Part shown: positions 1 through 7,400 of the stretch, in pieces
How the letters are laid out: every line of letters starts with the position of its first letter
Position numbering within the stretch: position 1 is the stretch's first letter
Assembly (NCBI GenBank): GCA_964443275.1
Contig: CAYUCE010000023.1
Span: 1-27,352, forward strand
Origin: CAYUCE01 sp964443275
GTDB taxonomy: Bacteria > Bipolaricaulota > Bipolaricaulia > CAYUCE01
Length of the DNA stretch: 27,352 bases
Direction of reading: 5' to 3'
Made by a program: the position numbers and the translations under genes
The notes under the pieces: generated by a model
Told to the model about the DNA's origin: nothing
Seen by the model: only the letters and a program-made list of their open reading frames with translations
The model's database searches: none

Positions 1-54
1 AAGAGCGTTCGGCTTCGGACCGAAAAGTTGGGGGTTCGAGTCCTCCCAGGCGTA
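1..54 (+). tRNA. tRNA-Arg(TCG), 3' part
   Basis: The window opens inside the D arm (GAGC at 3-6). The anticodon stem TTCGG/CCGAA (8-12 with 20-24) closes the loop CTTCGGA, giving anticodon TCG at 15-17, which reads Arg codon CGA. The T arm is GGGGG-TTCGAGT-CCTCC (30-46). The acceptor 3' strand CAGGCGT (47-53) is followed by discriminator A54. CCA is not encoded. The 5' half lies outside the window, so acceptor pairing could not be checked. Confidence 0.93.
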
Positions 55-58
55 CTAG

Positions 59-949
59 ATGGTGACCAAAAGAAAACCGCACTGGCTGAAGATAAAGCTT
101 CCTTCCGGGCCCGTTTTCAAAAAGGTTAAGGCCACATTAAAGGAGCTTGGCCTTCATACGGTCTGTGAGGAGTCGGGATGTCCAAATCTGGGTGATTGTT
201 GGTCCCAAGGTACCGCCACTTTCATGATTCTGGGTGATATTTGCACCCGTAATTGCCGATTTTGTTCAGTTAAAACAGGAAATCCTCATATGCAAATAGA
301 TCCTGATGAACCAAAAAATATAGCCTGTGCAGTGGAAAAGCTCAATTTAGATTATGTGGTGCTAACTTCTGTAGATAGGGATGACTTACCAGATGGAGGA
401 AGCGGTCAATTCGCCAAAACTATTCGCTGTGTTAAAAATAATACCCCTGGAGTCAAGATTGAAGCTTTGATCCCCGATTTTCAAGGAAAAACGGAATCAA
501 TAAAGAAAGTCCTGCGAGCCGGGCCGGATGTGGTAGGCCACAATCTAGAAGTGGTAAGAAGGCTATCTGGCCCTATAAGGGACCCCAGAGCCAGCTACGA
601 TCAATCTCTCCAGGTCCTTTCAACCATAAAAGAACTAGAGCCGGATACCTATACCAAGTCCTCCTTAATCCTGGGACTAGGAGAAACCGATAAAGATGTA
701 CTTTCAGCCATGAATGATTTACGTTTTGCCCGGGTCAATTTCCTGACTTTGGGACAATATCTACAGCCCACTAAAGAGCAAATAGAGGTGGATGAGTACA
801 TTCCCCCGCAAAAATTTGATTATTACAAAAATGAAGGTGAAAAGATGGGATTTAAATACGTAGCTTCCGGTCCCTTAGTGCGGTCTTCATATAAAGCCGC
901 CGAATTTTTTAAACAAAATATAAAAATGGAAAAAACTTATAGTAGCTAA
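59..949 (+). CDS. lipA: Lipoyl synthase (radical SAM)
   Basis: LipA inserts two sulfurs into the octanoyl group on lipoyl domains of 2-oxoacid dehydrogenases and the glycine cleavage H protein. Both iron-sulfur cluster motifs are visible: the auxiliary cluster CEESGCPNLGDC (C36, C41, C47) and the radical-SAM CTRNCRFC (C62, C66, C69). The C-terminal RSSYKA motif carries the Ser that ligates the auxiliary cluster. The length of 296 aa is normal. An in-frame TAG at 56-58 forces the start to ATG 59 or GTG 62. The gene begins only 4 bases after tRNA-Arg ends and has no clear Shine-Dalgarno, so the message may be made effectively leaderless when the tRNA 3' end is cut. It converges on mnmE with 13 bases between the stops and no terminator visible. 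No lipB or lplA is in the window. Confidence 0.96.
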   Translation: MVTKRKPHWLKIKLPSGPVFKKVKATLKELGLHTVCEESGCPNLGDCWSQGTATFMILGDICTRNCRFCSVKTGNPHMQIDPDEPKNIACAVEKLNLDYVVLTSVDRDDLPDGGSGQFAKTIRCVKNNTPGVKIEALIPDFQGKTESIKKVLRAGPDVVGHNLEVVRRLSGPIRDPRASYDQSLQVLSTIKELEPDTYTKSSLILGLGETDKDVLSAMNDLRFARVNFLTLGQYLQPTKEQIEVDEYIPPQKFDYYKNEGEKMGFKYVASGPLVRSSYKAAEFFKQNIKMEKTYSS

Positions 950-962
950 GTCATTATTCTAT

Positions 963-2411
963 CTACTTTCCTATACAGAATTTGGAGAATATCCTGTCAA
1001 TTACTTCCTCGGTTAGATTTTCCCCGGTAAGCTCTCCCAAGATTTCTAATGCTTCCTTAACGTCCACTGCTAAAAGGTCTATGGGATGTCCATTTTTACT
1101 GGCTTGAATTGAATGGGACAAGACCTCTCTTGCTCTCTTTAACAAATCCTTTTCCCGTATATTTAGTAAAAATACGTCATCACTCTTTTCAATTTCTCCT
1201 CCCCAAACCAACTTGACCATCTGGTCGGCCAGTTTATCGACTCCCGTACCGTATTTGGCAGATATCTCCATCGCCTCTTCAAAAGTCCCGCCTAGATATC
1301 CTATCGCTTCCTGTTTAGTGAACTTTTTATCCAAGTCTGTCTTATTGAGCACTAAAATAGACTTTTTACCCTTTATATTCTGGGCAATCGAGCGGTCCTC
1401 AGGTTCCAAGGGGGTGCTTATATCCACCAAAAACAGTATAAGATCAGACATTTCAGCTGCCCGCTTTGCTTGCTTTACCCCTATCCTTTCTACCTCGCTG
1501 GCCGCCTTAGTTAAACCGGCGGTGTCAATCATTATAAAGGGAATTCCCTTTATCTCTAACTCCTCTTCAATCCAATCTCTGGTGGTCCCCGGTTCCGGAG
1601 CGACTATAGCCCGGTTTTCTTGCAGAAGTTCATTTAAAAGGGTCGATTTTCCCACATTAGGTCTTCCTAGAATGGCCGTTTTTAACCCCTTCCGCAGTAT
1701 TTTGCCATCTTTTCCTTTGCTTAACAGATTGGCTATTTGCTCATCTATGCGGGAAAGTTCTTTTTTAAGCCGGGACCTGTCCAATTCGTATTCCTCGTAG
1801 TCTGGAAAGTCAATAGATACCTCTAACTGAGCCAGAATATCTTTCAAACTTTCTTTAAGCTCCTTTATTGGACGGGTGAATTTACCCTCCAGATGGCCCA
1901 GGGAGATTTCCAAAGAAGTTTTAGTTTTGGACTCGATGATGTCCAGTACCGCTTGAGCTTGGTTTATATCCAGGCGTCCGTTAAGATAGGCCCTCTTGGT
2001 AAACTCTCCCGGCTCGCTGTGACGGGCCCCTTTTTCTAAAACTAACTCCAGAACTTCCCGCAGGGGTACTATCCCCCCATGGCAGTTAATCTCTACTACG
2101 TCTTCTCTAGTATAGGTCTTGGGGCTCTTCATCACCGATACCAGAACTTCGTCAACCTTTTTGCCTCCCTTCATTATGTGACCGTAATGAATAGTGTGAC
2201 TGTCGACTTTTTTAAGCGATTCAATATGGGGGGATTTGAATATACCATCCACTATTCCGATAGCCCTGTCGCCGGATAATCTAACAATGCCAATTCCACC
2301 TTCACCCAAGGGGGTGGAGATAGCAGCTATGGTATCCCCTGCAATTTCACTATAGGAAAAGGATCGGGAGCTGTTAGATGAATTATTACTGGAAAAGTTA
2401 CCTTTAATCAT
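963..2411 (-). CDS. mnmE: tRNA uridine-5-carboxymethylaminomethyl(34) synthesis GTPase MnmE
   Basis: MnmE works with MnmG to modify the wobble uridine (cmnm5U34) of some tRNAs. The 482-aa protein has the N-terminal formyl-THF-binding domain (DTIAAISTPLGEGGIGIVRLSG from about residue 26), a helical domain, the G domain with P-loop GRPNVGKS (249-256), DTAG and NKTD motifs, and the C-terminal CIGK tail whose Cys is functionally required in the family. The start overlaps the end of the KH/R3H gene by 8 bases, so translation is probably coupled. Residues 1-24 form a Ser/Asn-rich extension (NFSSNNSSNSSRSFS) not usual for MnmE, where the conserved part normally begins within a few residues of the start. 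It is last in the yidC-KH/R3H-mnmE set, a widely conserved order. Confidence 0.96.
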   Translation of the reverse strand: MIKGNFSSNNSSNSSRSFSYSEIAGDTIAAISTPLGEGGIGIVRLSGDRAIGIVDGIFKSPHIESLKKVDSHTIHYGHIMKGGKKVDEVLVSVMKSPKTYTREDVVEINCHGGIVPLREVLELVLEKGARHSEPGEFTKRAYLNGRLDINQAQAVLDIIESKTKTSLEISLGHLEGKFTRPIKELKESLKDILAQLEVSIDFPDYEEYELDRSRLKKELSRIDEQIANLLSKGKDGKILRKGLKTAILGRPNVGKSTLLNELLQENRAIVAPEPGTTRDWIEEELEIKGIPFIMIDTAGLTKAASEVERIGVKQAKRAAEMSDLILFLVDISTPLEPEDRSIAQNIKGKKSILVLNKTDLDKKFTKQEAIGYLGGTFEEAMEISAKYGTGVDKLADQMVKLVWGGEIEKSDDVFLLNIREKDLLKRAREVLSHSIQASKNGHPIDLLAVDVKEALEILGELTGENLTEEVIDRIFSKFCIGK

Positions 2412-2865
2412 GGGACGGTTCTATGATTACCCTTCTTCCATCTCCTTCCCCTACACTTTTAGTCCTAACTCCGGGGAAATCGGCCAATGCGACGTGAATG
2501 GCCTTTCTTTCGTAAGCCTTCATTGGATTGAGCCTTATCCTCTTGTTCTCCTCGGTTACCTTACGGGCAACTTTTAGGGCCAGCTTGGCCAACTTCTCTC
2601 TCCTGGTGGCTTTGTAACTATTTACGTCTACAAAGATTCTCACGTCCTCTTTACATTCCCGCTTTACATAAAGTTCCAAGATGTAGCCCAAGGACTTCAA
2701 AACTTCCGTTTCCTGGCCGCTGAAAGATTGGATACCCTTTAGGTTCACATTTATATTATTGCTATTTACATCCACGAATTCGACGGTGGCTTTCTCCCCT
2801 ATTATCTCGCATAAACCCTCCAGATAGTCCTCTATAAGCAAATGGATTTTTTCTCTGTCTTTCAT
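2404..2865 (-). CDS. khpB: KH-R3H RNA-binding protein (Jag/KhpB-like, no Jag_N domain)
   Basis: This is a 153-aa cytoplasmic protein of the Jag/KhpB (SpoIIIJ-associated) family, thought to bind RNA together with KhpA. The first ~75 residues fit the family's KH domain and end in YILELYVKRE. The C-terminal R3H domain contains the Arg-x3-His signature in ERKAIHVALADFPGVRTKS (about 118-136) and ends in GRRVIIEP. The N-terminal Jag_N domain of the Bacillus protein is absent, as in many non-Firmicutes. It lies 22 bases after yidC and overlaps mnmE by 8 bases, the conserved arrangement that supports the call. Confidence 0.9.
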   Translation of the reverse strand: MKDREKIHLLIEDYLEGLCEIIGEKATVEFVDVNSNNINVNLKGIQSFSGQETEVLKSLGYILELYVKRECKEDVRIFVDVNSYKATRREKLAKLALKVARKVTEENKRIRLNPMKAYERKAIHVALADFPGVRTKSVGEGDGRRVIIEPSHD

Positions 2866-2887
2866 AGAAGATTTATATTAGGGAAAG

Positions 2888-4402
2888 TTATTTTTCAGAT
2901 TTTCCTATCTCTTTGTTGATAAACCACTGTTGGCCCACCTGGAATATGGTGGAAAGGAACCAGTAAAGCCACATTCCCGCAGGAAAATTCCGCAAGAAAA
3001 ACCCCATAAATAGGGGCATTCCCCACATAAAAATCTTGCTTTGACCACCACCCTCTGCTCCCCCGCCTGGACTCATAATATAGCTGGATAACAACATGGA
3101 GCCTACGGATAGGGCAACTATTATGTAATAAGGATCGTGGAGGGAAAGGTCACTCATCCATAAAAAGCCGGGTGAGAGGTGAATCTGCTCGGCCGAGTAA
3201 AGGATGGCCCGCCACAGGATTATTAATATAGGAAATTGTATGAACATAGGCAGGCATCCAGAGAGAGGGTTTATCCCCTTTTCCTTATATAATTCCATCA
3301 TCTCCTTGTTAAGCTTCTCCCGGTTATCCTTATACTTTTCTCTTAATTCCTTCATCTTAGGTTGAAGCTCCTGCATCTTGGCCATGGAATAATATTGTTT
3401 TCTCATAAGTGGATAGAGGATTAGTCTGGTTATTAAGGTAAAGATAATGATAGCTATTCCGTAATTTCCGGTAAATCTGTAGAACCAGTCTAACAATTTA
3501 ATTACTGGAACCAGAAATTGACTAAAAGGGCCCAGATCTACGATTGCTTTCAACCCAGACTCCTCCAATAAGACGTATCTGTTTCTGCCCGCATACAGGC
3601 TGAAATTGTACTTACTCTCTTGATTAGGTTCTAGGGTTAGGCTTTCTATCCCTATACCTAATCTATTTAAGCCCATTTCACTTTTTATGAAGGGATAGAC
3701 TTTATTTTGTGAATCTTTATTTTCCAGGAAAAAAACCACGTTTGAGGAGACAAATCCTAATCCGCCAAATTTTTGGTAAGAATTGGGGTCCAGTATGGCC
3801 CCACTTCTTTTACCATCAAACAGGTAGCGGATATCATAGTTTTCGGTGGAAACGTTAGATACCAAGTCCATCTGAAGCTCATCGGGCAGATTCTGTCCAG
3901 ATGCAGAAGTATTTCTCAAAGTAAGTTCAAAATCCAATGTGTAGTATGGGTTATTATAAATGGTAAAGGTCTTTACTATTTCAAACTCTTCTGTTTTCCC
4001 GGTCAGTGAAAACCTAATTTTCTCCACCCCGTCCCTTTCCAGAACCTTAAATTCATAGATTAAATCTTCGTCTCCCAGATTCATAGAAAAAGGGTAAACC
4101 GCGTTCTTTTGGTATGTACGGGTCAGATTTTTCGCATTAGTATCAGTGGTAGGTATTAATTCCCGCTCCTGGGTTCCGAAGGGGGCAAAATAGAGAAAAG
4201 CACTCTTTAATACTCCCCTTTTTGTGGAGAAAATATAGTTGGTTAGCTCCGTCTCTATTTCTATTTCCTCATATCCATCCTTTTGATGAACCTCGATTTT
4301 TACCGGTTCTTTATATTCTTTTCCCGCCAGTCCCACGCAGGAAAACATTAATATAAAACTAAATAAAAGAAAAATAATCCCTAGCCAAGATCTAAAACGC
4401 AA
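2888..4402 (-). CDS. yidC: Membrane protein insertase YidC (long type with extracytoplasmic domain)
   Basis: YidC inserts and folds inner-membrane proteins, alone or with Sec. The 504-aa protein has an N-terminal membrane segment (about 7-26), a beta-rich extracytoplasmic domain (about 30-290), then the conserved five-helix core. The core holds the helix with the conserved Arg (TLITRLILYPL), the cytoplasmic helical hairpin (MAKMQELQPKMKELREKYK) and the INPLSGCLPMFIQFP stretch. The large domain is typical of diderm bacteria. The start is TTG at 4402 with AGGAGG 8-9 bases upstream. LMFSC at the end of the first helix weakly resembles a lipobox, but a retained signal anchor is likelier. The usual upstream partners rpmH, rnpA and yidD are not next to it; the divergent neighbour is ribE. 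Confidence 0.96.
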   Translation of the reverse strand: MRFRSWLGIIFLLFSFILMFSCVGLAGKEYKEPVKIEVHQKDGYEEIEIETELTNYIFSTKRGVLKSAFLYFAPFGTQERELIPTTDTNAKNLTRTYQKNAVYPFSMNLGDEDLIYEFKVLERDGVEKIRFSLTGKTEEFEIVKTFTIYNNPYYTLDFELTLRNTSASGQNLPDELQMDLVSNVSTENYDIRYLFDGKRSGAILDPNSYQKFGGLGFVSSNVVFFLENKDSQNKVYPFIKSEMGLNRLGIGIESLTLEPNQESKYNFSLYAGRNRYVLLEESGLKAIVDLGPFSQFLVPVIKLLDWFYRFTGNYGIAIIIFTLITRLILYPLMRKQYYSMAKMQELQPKMKELREKYKDNREKLNKEMMELYKEKGINPLSGCLPMFIQFPILIILWRAILYSAEQIHLSPGFLWMSDLSLHDPYYIIVALSVGSMLLSSYIMSPGGGAEGGGQSKIFMWGMPLFMGFFLRNFPAGMWLYWFLSTIFQVGQQWFINKEIGKSEK

Positions 4403-4442
4403 CTTATGCTCCTCCTCTTAAGTTTAATTCGGATGTTAGTTT

Positions 4443-4471
4443 ACTATACAAAACCCATGTTTTCAAGCTTA
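4443..4471 (-). promoter_or_regulatory. Candidate promoter for yidC-khpB-mnmE
   Basis: On the minus strand a -10 hexamer TATAGT (forward 4443-4448) lies about 40 bases before the yidC TTG, preceded by the purine-rich GGGTTTTG stretch. The -35 is poor at normal spacing (TAAGCT at 17 bases); a better TTGAAA is only 12 bases away. I call it on the -10 alone and its match to the -10 of other promoters here. Confidence 0.35.
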
Positions 4472-4571
4472 CATAGGATATCGTGCGGTATCTGGATATG
4501 AAAAGGTTAGGGGGTAAATTTAGCTATATTAATCCTCCTTGGATTCATATATCTAACTTGGAATTACTGGA

Positions 4572-4600
4572 TTGACTTTCTAAACCATTTCCAATAAACT
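4572..4600 (+). promoter_or_regulatory. Sigma70-type promoter for ribE-ribBA-ribH
   Basis: The -35 TTGACT (4572-4577) and -10 TAAACT (4595-4600) are separated by 17 bases. Transcription would start near 4606-4608, about 6 bases before the ribE ATG, leaving almost no 5' leader. No FMN riboswitch core is present in 4403-4612. Confidence 0.55.
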
Positions 4601-4612
4601 AATTTTGATTTA

Positions 4613-5188
4613 ATGTTTACAGGCATAATTAGCACAACAGGCAGGGTAGCACATAAATCTGCTACTAAGTTGGTTATCTCTCCCGAAAGTGAGTTAGAAG
4701 AAATTAATCCGGGTTCAAGCATCTCGGTAAATGGGGTTTGTTTGACGGTATTGGATTACAGATCCCAAAAAATTTATTTTGAACTAAGCCCGGAAACCCT
4801 AAAAAAGACCAATCTGGGTAACAGAGGATCAGCCGGATGGGTAAATTTAGAACTTCCCCTCCAGTTAGATGGACGTCTGGATGGCCATATAGTTTATGGA
4901 CATGTGGATACGCTGGGTAAAATAAACCGGATTAGAAGAAGGGGTAAAAGTCGCCTTTTCTCATTTCAAGTCCCCAGCAAATTTAATCGATACTTAACAG
5001 AAAAGGGGGCCATAGCTATAGATGGAATTAGCTTGACTCCATTTAATATTCAAAAAGGGATCTTTGAAATATCCATTCTACCTTTTACCTATGAATCCAC
5101 TAACTTGAAGTATAAAAATGCAGGAGATAAAGTGAATGTGGAATTTGACATTTTGGCTAAATACATGGCAAAAGCCAAGGGGGCATAA
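4613..5188 (+). CDS. ribE: Riboflavin synthase, alpha subunit
   Basis: This enzyme dismutates two molecules of 6,7-dimethyl-8-ribityllumazine into riboflavin and the pyrimidinedione. The 191-aa protein starts with the family's MFTGII and has the two lumazine-binding barrels: ISVNGVCLTV in the first half and the matching IAIDGISLTPF in the second, plus HIVYGHVDTLGKI. Length is slightly below the usual 200 or more. No Shine-Dalgarno precedes the ATG (the upstream bases are AATTTTGATTTA), and the promoter ends 12 bases away, so translation may be leaderless. The stop abuts the ribBA start directly. The symbol follows E. coli usage (ribE, formerly ribC). Confidence 0.95.
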   Translation: MFTGIISTTGRVAHKSATKLVISPESELEEINPGSSISVNGVCLTVLDYRSQKIYFELSPETLKKTNLGNRGSAGWVNLELPLQLDGRLDGHIVYGHVDTLGKINRIRRRGKSRLFSFQVPSKFNRYLTEKGAIAIDGISLTPFNIQKGIFEISILPFTYESTNLKYKNAGDKVNVEFDILAKYMAKAKGA

Positions 5189-6394
5189 ATGATGTTTGAT
5201 CCTATTGAAAAGGCTATCCAGGCTATCCGAAGAGGCGAGATGATAATTGTGGTCGATGATGAGGAACGTGAAAACGAAGGGGATTTAGTAATGGCCGCGG
5301 CTCGGGTAACTCCGGAAGCCATTAACTTTATGGCCAAAGAAGCCAGAGGCCTAATTTGTGTTCCCATGCAAGGTAAAAGGTTGGATGAGCTAGGCTTGGC
5401 CCCTATGGTAAGTGTGAACGAAGAGCATTACGAGACCAATTTTACGGTCTCCGTGGATGCCAAAGAAGGTATCACTACCGGTATTTCCACTTACGACAGA
5501 GCAAAGACAATAGAAGTTATGCTGGACGGGAAAACTTGCCCGGATGATCTTATCTCTCCCGGACACACCTTCCCTTTAAGAGCTAAAGAGGGAGGGGTGT
5601 TAAGAAGAGCTGGACATACTGAAGCGTCCGTGGATTTGGCATCTCTGGCCGGGCTCTACCCAGGGGGAGTAATATGTGAGATAATGAACGAAGATGGGAA
5701 AATGGCCCGGATTCCGGATTTAAAAAAGTTTTCTAGAAAACACGATCTTTTGATGATAAGTATCGAAGGTCTAATAAAGTATCGAATTAAAGCTGACGAA
5801 CTTATCGAAAAGATAGGTAGTTCCACTCTACCCACTAAATACGGAAGATTTCAGATACGTGCTTACCGTTTGCAAATAGATGGTAGCGAACACTTAGCCC
5901 TAATAAAGGGAGAAGTGAGAGGAAAAAAGGATGTTTTAGTTAGGGTTCACTCCGAATGTCTTACCGGGGACGTGCTAGGCTCTTTGAGATGCGACTGTGG
6001 CGACCAGTTACATGAGTCTTTAAAGATGATAGAGGCAGAAGGGAGAGGAGTACTCCTTTACATGCGCCAAGAGGGTAGAGGAATAGGATTAGGTAATAAG
6101 ATAAGGGCCTACCATCTTCAAGATGTGGGATATGATACTGTAGAAGCAAATAGAGAGCTGGGTTTTCGGGAGGACTTGAGAGATTACGGAATCGGAGCTC
6201 AAATCTTGCGCCATATAGGTCTTTCCTCAATTAGAATCCTAACTAACAATCCCAAGAAGATCGTTGGACTCAAGGGATACGGATTGGAAATAACCGAGCA
6301 GGTTCCGATTGAGATAAAGCCCAATGAATATAACTACAATTATCTTAAAACTAAAAAGGAGAAATTGGGCCATACCCTGGATAATCTGGGATAA
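5189..6394 (+). CDS. ribBA: Bifunctional 3,4-dihydroxy-2-butanone-4-phosphate synthase / GTP cyclohydrolase II
   Basis: RibBA makes both precursors of riboflavin: dihydroxybutanone phosphate from ribulose 5-phosphate, and the diaminopyrimidine from GTP. The N-terminal RibB half has the acidic metal/substrate loop DDEERENEGD (23-32) and RRAGHTEASVDLA. The C-terminal RibA half (from about 205) has the zinc site C257, C268, C270 in CLTGDVLGSLRCDCG and the GTP-binding QEGRGIGLGNKIRAYHLQ. At 401 aa it is full length with both active sites intact. ATG 5189 directly follows the ribE TAA, with AAGGGGG 5-6 bases upstream; ATG 5192 is an equally possible start. Ribulose 5-phosphate links it to Rpe at 24910-25575. 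Confidence 0.97.
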   Translation: MMFDPIEKAIQAIRRGEMIIVVDDEERENEGDLVMAAARVTPEAINFMAKEARGLICVPMQGKRLDELGLAPMVSVNEEHYETNFTVSVDAKEGITTGISTYDRAKTIEVMLDGKTCPDDLISPGHTFPLRAKEGGVLRRAGHTEASVDLASLAGLYPGGVICEIMNEDGKMARIPDLKKFSRKHDLLMISIEGLIKYRIKADELIEKIGSSTLPTKYGRFQIRAYRLQIDGSEHLALIKGEVRGKKDVLVRVHSECLTGDVLGSLRCDCGDQLHESLKMIEAEGRGVLLYMRQEGRGIGLGNKIRAYHLQDVGYDTVEANRELGFREDLRDYGIGAQILRHIGLSSIRILTNNPKKIVGLKGYGLEITEQVPIEIKPNEYNYNYLKTKKEKLGHTLDNLG

Positions 6395-6414
6395 AAAACT
6401 TTCAGGAGGTACAA

Positions 6415-6885
6415 ATGTATAAAGAGATGAAAGGCTCCCTAGTAGGGAAAGACCTAGAGGTGGGGATAGTAATCAGCAGATATAATTCGCTGGTTACGGA
6501 CTCTCTTCTTACAGGAGCCGTAGATAAGTTAACCAGATGCGGTATAAGCAAGGAAAAAATAGATGTAGCCTGGGTTCCAGGCTGCTTTGAACTTCCCAAA
6601 GCGGCGCAAAAGATGGCTTCTTCGGGTAAATACAGTGGTATCTTGCCACTGGGTTGTGTGATACGGGGAGAGACTCCACATTTTGAGTACATAGCCAAAG
6701 AAATATCCAAGGGGTTGGCCACCCTTAATCTGGAATTCGATATACCCATAGTATTCGGAGTGCTCACCACCGATACCCTTGATCAAGCTTTGGATCGGGC
6801 AGGAGGCAAGAGCAACAAAGGGGCCGAGGCTGCCGAAAGCTTGATTGAGATGATGAATCTACTGGATAAGTTAGAAAAATCTTGA
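6415..6885 (+). CDS. ribH: 6,7-dimethyl-8-ribityllumazine synthase
   Basis: RibH condenses the ribityl-aminopyrimidine with dihydroxybutanone phosphate to give the substrate of RibE; family members form pentamers or 60-mer shells. The 156-aa protein has SRYNSLVTDSLLTGA, the WVPGCFELP loop, and GCVIRGETPHFEYI with the conserved acid-base His (H89), then the SNKGAEAA helix typical of the end. The start is well supported by TCAGGAGG about 6 bases before the ATG, the strongest Shine-Dalgarno in the operon. It is the third and last gene of the set; ribD, needed for the steps between RibA and RibH, is not here. Confidence 0.97.
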   Translation: MYKEMKGSLVGKDLEVGIVISRYNSLVTDSLLTGAVDKLTRCGISKEKIDVAWVPGCFELPKAAQKMASSGKYSGILPLGCVIRGETPHFEYIAKEISKGLATLNLEFDIPIVFGVLTTDTLDQALDRAGGKSNKGAEAAESLIEMMNLLDKLEKS

Positions 6886-6951
6886 CCTCGCTCAATCCAA
6901 TTGCCTTTAGAAATAAACTATATACTTGCAATATAACCGCTGTTGGGTGGG

Positions 6952-7140
6952 ACGGGAGGGGGACGGTTTCCCTCGTCCATGCGGATTCGAACCGCAACCT
7001 TCTTCGGAATAGGGAAAATTCACGCCATCAAGGAGGTAAATGGCGCTAAAAACCCTTTTCCGTCGGGCTGTATACCCGATACGGCCGGCACCAAGCCGCA
7101 GACTTAAACCAAAAACCCCCTCCCTCTTTCGGAGGTTTTT
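6952..7140 (+). ncRNA. Candidate structured RNA ending in a terminator (family not recognised)
   Basis: The 515 bases between ribH and the barrel gene have no convincing protein gene, but this part is GC-rich and full of complementary arms. A 9-base closing stem GGGAGGGGG (6954-6962) matches CCCCCTCCC (7116-7124) exactly. Inside are GGACG/CGTCC (6961-6978), GCGG/CCGC (6981-6995), CGCCAT/ATGGCG (7023-7045), GGAAAA/TTTTCC around that arm, CCGT-CGGG/CCCG-ACGG (7060-7084) and CGGC/GCCG (7085-7098). The first hairpin shares two bases with the closing stem. The 3' end runs into a terminator. I checked by eye for tmRNA, RNase P RNA, SRP RNA, 6S and common riboswitch cores and matched none. There is no + strand gene downstream for it to control, so a free-standing RNA is the better guess. 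The strand is inferred from the terminator. Confidence 0.5.
7111..7140. terminator. Two-way intrinsic terminator
   Basis: Stem CCTCC (7119-7123) pairs with GGAGG (7131-7135), flanked by A5 (7111-7115) on the left and T5 (7136-7140) on the right, so it can end transcription in both directions. On the plus strand it ends the RNA-like segment; on the minus strand it lies about 260 bases after the barrel gene. Its left arm is shared with the closing stem to 6954-6962, so the two folds exclude each other. Confidence 0.65.
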
Positions 7141-7400
7141 GCTCTTAAAAATATATATCTTTTAAGTGTATTTAGTTTATTTCACAGAGCGTATGAATTG
7201 TTTTCGTATGTCCCTCTACTTCTGGCTACGATTTTACGAAGTATAGCAAAAAGGTCCCTCCCTGTCAAGGAACCGAATTGCCTCACCAAAAAAGTACTCC
7301 AAATGGATACGTTGCCTCAAATGGAAAAAGTACTCGAAATGGGAGGTCAGTTTATATCCATTTAACTTACTAAAGGAATTATTCTAATTTATGGAGAGGT
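7141..7400. other. AT-rich spacer with paired short repeats
   Basis: No gene is visible. It contains two close copies of a motif reading AAAAAGTACTC-N-AAATGG (7289-7306 and 7325-7342), each with TTGCCTCA just before it, and a weak palindromic stretch around 7214-7247 (CTCTACTTC ... GAAGTATAGC) that could be a decayed relative of the coding palindromes at 12.5-15.3 kb. Confidence 0.5.
7288..7343 (+). repeat. Two copies of an intergenic repeat (AAAAAGTACTC-N-AAATGG)
   Basis: Copies at 7289-7306 and 7325-7342 differ by one central base. TTGCCTCA precedes each, giving a unit of roughly 36-38 bases. A third, slightly diverged copy lies at 22482-22499 in the same orientation, with TTGACCTCA before it and TTGCCTC after. 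The function is unknown. Confidence 0.6.

Noticed and set aside
4403..4612. FMN riboswitch upstream of ribE, or rpmH/rnpA upstream of yidC
   Set aside because: None of the conserved FMN-element blocks is present, and no L34- or RnpA-like frame fits in the 210 bases.
6529..6786. Antisense frames across ribH
   Set aside because: They are shadows of ribH, which has a strong ribosome-binding site and full family motifs.
6975..7010. tRNA on the minus strand suggested by a consensus T arm
   Set aside because: No acceptor, D or anticodon arms can be assembled around it; the arm is better explained as one hairpin of the RNA candidate.
6952..7140. tmRNA
   Set aside because: GGATTCGAAC resembles the tmRNA 5' region, but there is no tag frame ending in ALAA, no 3' CCA domain, and the segment is too short.
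7214..7247. Decayed non-coding copy of the STTLLR-type palindrome
   Set aside because: Only TTACGAAGTA and a loose palindrome are shared; similarity is too weak to call it a copy.
7288..7343. CRISPR array
   Set aside because: There are only two short direct repeats with one spacer-like gap, and no cas genes anywhere in the window.
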